Below are positions 59,660-64,000 of a stretch of 64,000 bases of DNA, in pieces. This stretch comes from Bdellovibrionales bacterium (GTDB lineage: Bacteria > Pseudomonadota > Alphaproteobacteria > UBA9219): assembly GCA_041662785.1 (NCBI GenBank), contig JBAZRW010000003.1, positions 1-64,000 on the forward strand, given 5' to 3'. A program made the translations under genes and the position numbers. The notes under the pieces are model-generated. The model was not told the origin of the DNA. It made no database searches and worked only from the letters and a program-made list of their open reading frames with translations. Within the stretch, counting starts at the first letter, position 1. The number at the start of each line of letters is the position of its first letter.

Positions 59660-60511
59660 ATGGTAGGCAATCGTTCCATCATTATTCGCAGCCGTATCCA
59701 CGCCTATCTGGCGGGGACTCTTTGCCTTGTGACTCGTGTTCTTGTGCCGTTTTTGGCGGCGCGCGACCACGGTAAGACGCGTGTCCTCGTCTTTCACCAT
59801 CTTGACAAGGCGGCGTTGTTTGATCGCATCCTAAGGGTCTTGGCGCGGCGCTATCACTTACTTTCCTTTGACGACTATCTTCAAGGCAAAAAAGATCCGG
59901 CCCGGATCAACGTGATCGTGGCGCTGGATGATGGCTATCGTTCTTGGTTTGACATAGGAAAGCCGATTTTTGCGGCGCATGGGGTGAAGCCTCTTTTGTT
60001 CGTCAGTTCGGACTTCATAGGTCTAGAGGACGCGGCGGCAAGGCACTATTGCCAAGAGCGCATCAAGACATGGCAAGAACCTTCTTTAACATGGGAACAA
60101 TTGGCAGTGCTGGCGGCACGGGGGGCGGAAGTGGGAGGGCATAGCCTTGGGCACACCAATATGTTGACGGCTTTACCGGAAGAAAGACTCGTCCTTATCG
60201 CGCAAGATCGACTAGCGTTAGAGGGAAAACTGGGCATTCAAGTTCGCTGTTTTTCCTATCCCTTTGGTCTGCATGGTTCTGCGCTTACGAAGGATGTCGA
60301 AAAATCTGGTTATGCCTATGGCTTTACGTCCGATTCAGGTTTTTTGGAAGATTCTAAAGGTCCCCTGCTTCTTAAACGAACCAACATTGGTCTTCGTCCT
60401 CCGTTCGTGATTGAGGCCTTTGTGGAAGGTTGGGGCGACAGAATTTCCGCCACGATGCGTCGCATCAAACAGGGCAATCTTTTGCGTTCCCTTACAGGTA
60501 TCCGTCAATGA
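59660..60511 (+). CDS. Polysaccharide deacetylase family protein
   Basis: A NodB-homology protein of about 283 residues from the ATG at 59660, which has AGG six bases upstream; an ATG at 59636 is also possible. A hydrophobic N-terminal segment (HAYLAGTLCLVTRVLVPFLA) may anchor it. Motif 1 is VIVALDDGYRSWFD (catalytic and metal Asp), motif 2 GGHSLGHTNML (His-x3-His) and FSYPFG is motif 3. It should remove N- or O-acetyl groups from a glycan. Its stop overlaps the next gene's ATG. Confidence 0.87.
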   Translation: MVGNRSIIIRSRIHAYLAGTLCLVTRVLVPFLAARDHGKTRVLVFHHLDKAALFDRILRVLARRYHLLSFDDYLQGKKDPARINVIVALDDGYRSWFDIGKPIFAAHGVKPLLFVSSDFIGLEDAAARHYCQERIKTWQEPSLTWEQLAVLAARGAEVGGHSLGHTNMLTALPEERLVLIAQDRLALEGKLGIQVRCFSYPFGLHGSALTKDVEKSGYAYGFTSDSGFLEDSKGPLLLKRTNIGLRPPFVIEAFVEGWGDRISATMRRIKQGNLLRSLTGIRQ

Positions 60512-61383
60512 TATCGACTGAAGAATTGATCTCCAAAATCGTATCAAGATGTGGTGCAAAACAATTCAATAAGTTTTGTAAAGCGCCTATCGATATTGAT
60601 TTTTTCTTGCCTGAGGATAAAGTTTCTACTGCGCGTGGCCTTTTGTTGGAGGCAGGCTTTGTTATAACGCGCGAAACGTCCAGACAGATGGGTGTCCGAC
60701 GTTTTGAAAAGGGACATTTATATATTCTCGATTTCTTTTGGGACTTTAATATATACACAGACCATATGCCGTTTTTTAAAGTATCTAAAGAGGGAAGCCT
60801 TTTCTTGGGGGGGTCTTCAGCGCTAAGGAAATGTTTTAAGGCGTTATGTTTAAATGATCGCTCTAAACTTAAAGCTGTTTCTGAACAGGGAGAGGCCTTT
60901 GCCTCTTTTCTTGAAAACAAATCGTATTTTAGTACGTTTCCTCATTTTCTATACAAGTTGTTTTTGGCCAAGATGCCGCTTGAAAGACTACTTCCTTGTA
61001 TGGCCTGCCTCGTATTCCCCTTCCGCGTGATGCAAATTGTGCGCAATAGAGTTGAGGTTCTGGGGACGGGGCGCGCTTTGGCTTTTCAAGAAGAATCTTC
61101 TACCCAGTTTATTGATAAATTAAAATATATTGGACCAACATCCGTTGTTATAGTTCCAGCTTGTGCCGATGAACTTCATCGTTTTGGCCGCTGTTTCCTG
61201 TTGAAATGCAAAATTCATTGGCTTTGTTTTTTAGGGAAAATTGTTCTTGTTAATGCGTCAAACATAAAAAACAATTGTCTCCCTGTGTCCTCTTTATTCC
61301 CTGCTAATTCCGGCAAGCCTGATGAATTATTGAATGCGGCTTTGGCTGCGTTTTATCCTGTAAAACCCAGTTGTGTCCCATGA
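60508..61383 (+). CDS. Hypothetical protein of the polysaccharide cluster, possible NTase fold
   Basis: A 291-residue protein I cannot name. Its front part has APIDIDFFLPEDKVSTARGL, an Asp-x-Asp on a strand followed by a helix, then LYILDFFWDFNIYTDHMPFF; this recalls nucleotidyltransferase-fold proteins that carry a D-x-D pair. The rest is helical with many Phe, Leu and Cys. It overlaps the deacetylase stop and the flippase start by four bases (ATGA each), so it is firmly part of the operon. AT content is higher than in neighbours. A G7 run occurs near 60807. Confidence 0.55.
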   Translation: MISTEELISKIVSRCGAKQFNKFCKAPIDIDFFLPEDKVSTARGLLLEAGFVITRETSRQMGVRRFEKGHLYILDFFWDFNIYTDHMPFFKVSKEGSLFLGGSSALRKCFKALCLNDRSKLKAVSEQGEAFASFLENKSYFSTFPHFLYKLFLAKMPLERLLPCMACLVFPFRVMQIVRNRVEVLGTGRALAFQEESSTQFIDKLKYIGPTSVVIVPACADELHRFGRCFLLKCKIHWLCFLGKIVLVNASNIKNNCLPVSSLFPANSGKPDELLNAALAAFYPVKPSCVP

Positions 61384-62639
61384 AACAACCCTTTCTTAAG
61401 CGCTTTCTATTTCCAGAAAACTTTAAACTCGTTCTTTCGAATGCCTTTGCGCATGGGCTTAATATCCTAGTGAGCCTTGCTTTTACTATAGTCACCGCGC
61501 GGCTGATGACGGTTTATGATTTCGGTGAACTGCGGACAGCCATGCTGATCCTTCCTTTGGTCATGGTTTTTTCTCTTCCTGGGTATGATCGAACAATTCT
61601 TCGCAATAGTCATATGAATAAAGCGATTGGTCTTTTGCGCATATTTACGCTGCGCTTTTGTTTCGCCCTTTTAGGCTCGTGTCTAATTCTTGCGGGCATT
61701 TTGATTTTTAAAGAATGTCTTAGCGTGTCTTTGCGCTTCTTTCTTTTGGTGATGGTCATCTTGTTGCCGTTTTTTGAAACAGGGACAGGCTATCGCAATT
61801 ACTTAATCGGGATGAGGCTTCGCGATGTCGCCTTGAACCTTTTGTTGCGCACGCGTCTATTAAGCTTGTTGCTTTTGTTTGTTTTCTTTGGCCTTATTTA
61901 TGGAATGGGGCTTGCGCCTATTGCCCTTTTTCCTGCGTATCTCTTGGCTCTCATTATTCCGACGCTCATTGCTTTTTTTCCTGTGGCCCTGCGGGAAAAG
62001 CGTTTGCGCGGTGATAAAAATAAGAACCTAAGGGCTTCGTGGTTGAGCGAGGAGGCGCGGCAGAACCTTTTCTCGGCGATAGGGATGACACTGGCGGGAC
62101 TTGCCTATACAGCGGCTTTTTCGATCGATAAACTGTGGCTTCGGCATGAGCTGGGCGCTGCGGCGTTAGCCAGCTATTCTATCTTGGTCATGGTTCCGCA
62201 GGAAGGCTCTCGTCTTTTTGATGCGATGATCCCGCTCTTTTATCGCACTTTATTTTTTACCAAAGACAAAAAGAATAAGGGACGGTCACTCGCAGCCTTT
62301 GCGATAGTGCCCTTTGTCGCCGTGGCCTATGTCGTTTCGTTCTATTACCTCTCGCCGCTTATTTTTGGCGTGGCCTATCACTATGATTTCATCTCCGTAG
62401 CTTTGTCCGGCCTTTTGTTGTGTGGCATATCGTTTGAGTTTTTTTGCTCTCATAATCTCTTTGCCAAAGCAGGCTCACGGCGCTTGTTGACCTTTACCGT
62501 GACGAACTTGATCGTTACCCTTCCTGTCGTTTATGGCTCTTTGGCGTTGGGCGGTATAAACGGTCTTATGCTGGGTTTGTTTGTGAAACAGATCGTCGTG
62601 CCAGCAGGCTTTTTGATGATCCTAAGACGAAGGCCTTAG
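61380..62639 (+). CDS. Polysaccharide flippase (Wzx/MOP family)
   Basis: A 419-residue membrane protein with about twelve helices, of the oligosaccharide-lipid flippase type. It opens with FKLVLSNAFAHGLNILVSLA and FTIVTARLMTVYDFGELRTA, the usual start of Wzx proteins, and has many hydrophobic segments with few charged residues inside. It would move the undecaprenyl-linked repeat unit to the periplasmic side for the Wzy-like protein. The ATG overlaps the previous stop. It converges with trpC, overlapping by four bases. Confidence 0.85.
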   Translation: MKQPFLKRFLFPENFKLVLSNAFAHGLNILVSLAFTIVTARLMTVYDFGELRTAMLILPLVMVFSLPGYDRTILRNSHMNKAIGLLRIFTLRFCFALLGSCLILAGILIFKECLSVSLRFFLLVMVILLPFFETGTGYRNYLIGMRLRDVALNLLLRTRLLSLLLLFVFFGLIYGMGLAPIALFPAYLLALIIPTLIAFFPVALREKRLRGDKNKNLRASWLSEEARQNLFSAIGMTLAGLAYTAAFSIDKLWLRHELGAAALASYSILVMVPQEGSRLFDAMIPLFYRTLFFTKDKKNKGRSLAAFAIVPFVAVAYVVSFYYLSPLIFGVAYHYDFISVALSGLLLCGISFEFFCSHNLFAKAGSRRLLTFTVTNLIVTLPVVYGSLALGGINGLMLGLFVKQIVVPAGFLMILRRRP

Positions 62640-63427
62640 CCCCTTATCCGCCTGACGGCCTCGGCGATATTGCTTTGCCGCATCAATGACTCTCCGATCA
62701 AAAAGCAATGAACGCCTGCGCCCCCCATGCGCTGCAAATCCTCGGCGGTTTGAAGGCCACTTTCGCTGATGATCAAGCGGCCAGAGGAAACCATGGGGGC
62801 AAGCCTTTCCGTCGCTGCCAGATTGATGTCCAGCGTTTTCAGGTTGCGATTGTTGATGCCAATTAGCCCTGAGAGGGGGAGGCGTAGGGCGCGCTCCATC
62901 TCGGTCTCATCATGGACTTCAATCAGCGTATCCATGCCATAGGCGGTGGCGGCGGCCTGCATCTCGGCGGCCAGCGCATCATCTAGAAGGGCCATGATCA
63001 GGAGGATACAATCCGCGCCTATGGCGCGCGCCTGCGCGACCTGCCAGACATCGACCATAAAGTCCTTGCGCAAAGCGGGGAGGGCACAGGCATCTCGCGC
63101 TTGCCCCAAAAAGTCGTTATGGCCTTGGAAATAGGTTTCCTCGGTCAGGACGGACAGGCAGGCCGCGCCGCCCGCCTCATAGGCTTTGGCGATTTCGGCG
63201 GGGTTGAAATCAGCGCGGATAAGACCGGCGGAGGGGGAGGCCTTCTTAATCTCGCAGATAAGGCCAAAATCGCCGCCCTCAACCTTGGTTTGAAGGGCGC
63301 GGGCAAAGCCACGGGGGGGCAAGGCGGCCTTGGCGGCGCGATCTACGTCAGCAAAAGAGATAAGCGCCTTTTCTTTGGCTACTTGCTCCCGCCTTGTGTC
63401 GCCTATTTCGATCAGTTTGTTGCGCAT
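62636..63427 (-). CDS. trpC: Indole-3-glycerol phosphate synthase
   Basis: TrpC closes the indole ring in tryptophan synthesis. The start MRNKLIEIGDTRREQVAKEK at 63427 gives 263 residues; a longer frame upstream lacks family character. Seen are the catalytic Glu and Lys in GLICEIKKASPSAGLIR, CLSVLTEETYFQGHNDFL, PALRKDFMVDVWQVAQARAI, DTLIEVHDETEMERAL, IGINNRNLKTLDINL and ISESGLQTAEDL plus HCFLIGESLM. trpD, its common neighbour, is not here; the gene stands between the flippase and the nucleotide-sugar dehydrogenase, and about 56 kb from trpF. Confidence 0.95.
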   Translation of the reverse strand: MRNKLIEIGDTRREQVAKEKALISFADVDRAAKAALPPRGFARALQTKVEGGDFGLICEIKKASPSAGLIRADFNPAEIAKAYEAGGAACLSVLTEETYFQGHNDFLGQARDACALPALRKDFMVDVWQVAQARAIGADCILLIMALLDDALAAEMQAAATAYGMDTLIEVHDETEMERALRLPLSGLIGINNRNLKTLDINLAATERLAPMVSSGRLIISESGLQTAEDLQRMGGAGVHCFLIGESLMRQSNIAEAVRRIRG

Positions 63428-63591
63428 GCCCCAGGATATTCGGAAATAACAAAACAATCAATCAAGAGCGAAAAAAACGTGATTCTTTACTAATTCCTTA
63501 TTTTCCCTTGTTCTTGAACGTCTTCCATGTTGCCATAGGCGAAAAAGTGCTTTAGAGAGCAGTCTTGCCAATAAAGCTGCCGAGGTGAATC

Positions 63592-64000
63592 ATGGCTGAA
63601 AAAATAGCCGTTATAGGATTGGGGTATGTCGGACTGCCGATGATGATCGGTGTGGCCAGACATTTTGAGGGCGTTGTAGGTTTTGATATTAATCAGCCTC
63701 GCGTTGCCGCCCTGAAAATCTTCCATGATTGGACGGGTGAGGTCGAAAGCCAAGATCTGAAGGCAACGACTGGCCTGATCACCGATAAGGCCGATGACAT
63801 GCTGGATTGCAGCCTGTTCATCGTGACGGTTCCCACCCCTATCGATCAAGCCAAGCGCCCTGACCTGACGCCCGTTCTTGGTGCTTGCCGGACGATTGGC
63901 GAGCTTTTAAAGAAGCGGGCAGCGACGAACGGTAAGGCAGCCCTAACTCCTCTTATCGTATTTGAATCGACGGTTTATCCCGGATTGACCGAAGACGTGT
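63592..64000 (+). CDS. UDP-sugar dehydrogenase (TviB/WbpA-like), 5' part
   Basis: The window ends inside this gene. GAGGTG stands ahead of the ATG. The first 136 residues show the Rossmann start EKIAVIGLGYVGLPMMIGVA, then VVGFDINQPRVAALKIFHDW, TGEVES, then CSLFIVTVPTPIDQAKRPDL, and FESTVYPGLTEDV. This is the UDP-glucose/GDP-mannose dehydrogenase family, and the TGEVES and TPIDQAKRPDL pattern fits the TviB/WbpA/WbpO branch that oxidises UDP-HexNAc to uronic acids. It extends the polysaccharide cluster beyond trpC. Confidence 0.88.
   Translation, partial: MAEKIAVIGLGYVGLPMMIGVARHFEGVVGFDINQPRVAALKIFHDWTGEVESQDLKATTGLITDKADDMLDCSLFIVTVPTPIDQAKRPDLTPVLGACRTIGELLKKRAATNGKAALTPLIVFESTVYPGLTEDV

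Noticed and set aside
59483..59800. N-terminal extension of the Wzy-like protein by about 106 residues
   Set aside because: The extension is polar, without family character, and overlaps the divergent deacetylase start; the ATG at 59482 directly precedes the first sensible sequence.

Overview
The window reads as chromosome of an alphaproteobacterium of medium GC content. Pointers are a DUF4167 protein, a split transhydrogenase (pntAA/pntAB/pntB), the ftsE-ftsX-ydcF-plsC order behind a MarR-type regulator, a cyanide-insensitive-type bd oxidase and PmbA. I cannot fix the order; no rRNA or phage genes are present to help.

Layout. 1-3.3 kb: small unknown genes, a SYLF-domain lipoprotein and a CobS-like membrane protein that lacks the usual metal-binding aspartates. 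3.4-9.2 kb: mreB, a LapA-domain protein, pyrF, trpF (interrupted in frame by a palindromic repeat), a GT9 glycosyltransferase, rnhA and a GNAT protein. 9.5-16 kb: dsbD, yqgE, cydAB, pmbA. 16.2-20.2 kb: tRNA-Thr, then a MarR-ftsE-ftsX-ydcF-plsC operon. 20.5-29.6 kb: a divergent RpoD-like sigma factor, a UbiB/AarF kinase-like gene, a two-gene restriction-modification island between perfect 35-bp direct repeats, and the pnt operon. 29.9-43 kb: a SPINDLY-type O-GlcNAc transferase homologue, a CNNM/CBS protein, DUF4167, mtaB, ftsY, an M16 peptidase, a DUF882 protein, a divergent pair of degenerate EAL and HD-GYP proteins, and glnA. 43.2-62.6 kb: tRNA-His, a small GIY-YIG protein, then about 18 genes for surface polysaccharide: sugar epimerases and dehydratases, nucleotidyltransferase, GT2/GT4/GT-D transferases, AsnB, a UbiA-type transferase, acyltransferase, deacetylase, Wzy-like and Wzx-like membrane proteins. 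The end holds trpC (minus strand) and the start of a nucleotide-sugar dehydrogenase.

The polysaccharide genes work as a set: nucleotide sugars are made (LegB-type dehydratase, RmlA-type nucleotidyltransferase, SDR epimerases, UDP-sugar dehydrogenase), assembled by several glycosyltransferases, modified (acyl transfer, deacetylation, methylation), and flipped and polymerised (Wzx/Wzy-like).

The most striking non-gene feature is a set of palindromic repeats (arms of the type GTCATCCCCGCGAAAGCGGG, and a related GTCATTGCGAG type). They sit in gene gaps, several abut or supply the stop codon of the neighbouring gene, one is inserted in frame in trpF and one ends ftsY. The second is the restriction-modification island, which has no recombinase and looks like an insertion with long target duplication at the 3' end of ubiB. 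All identities come from reading the translated sequence; no searches were run.
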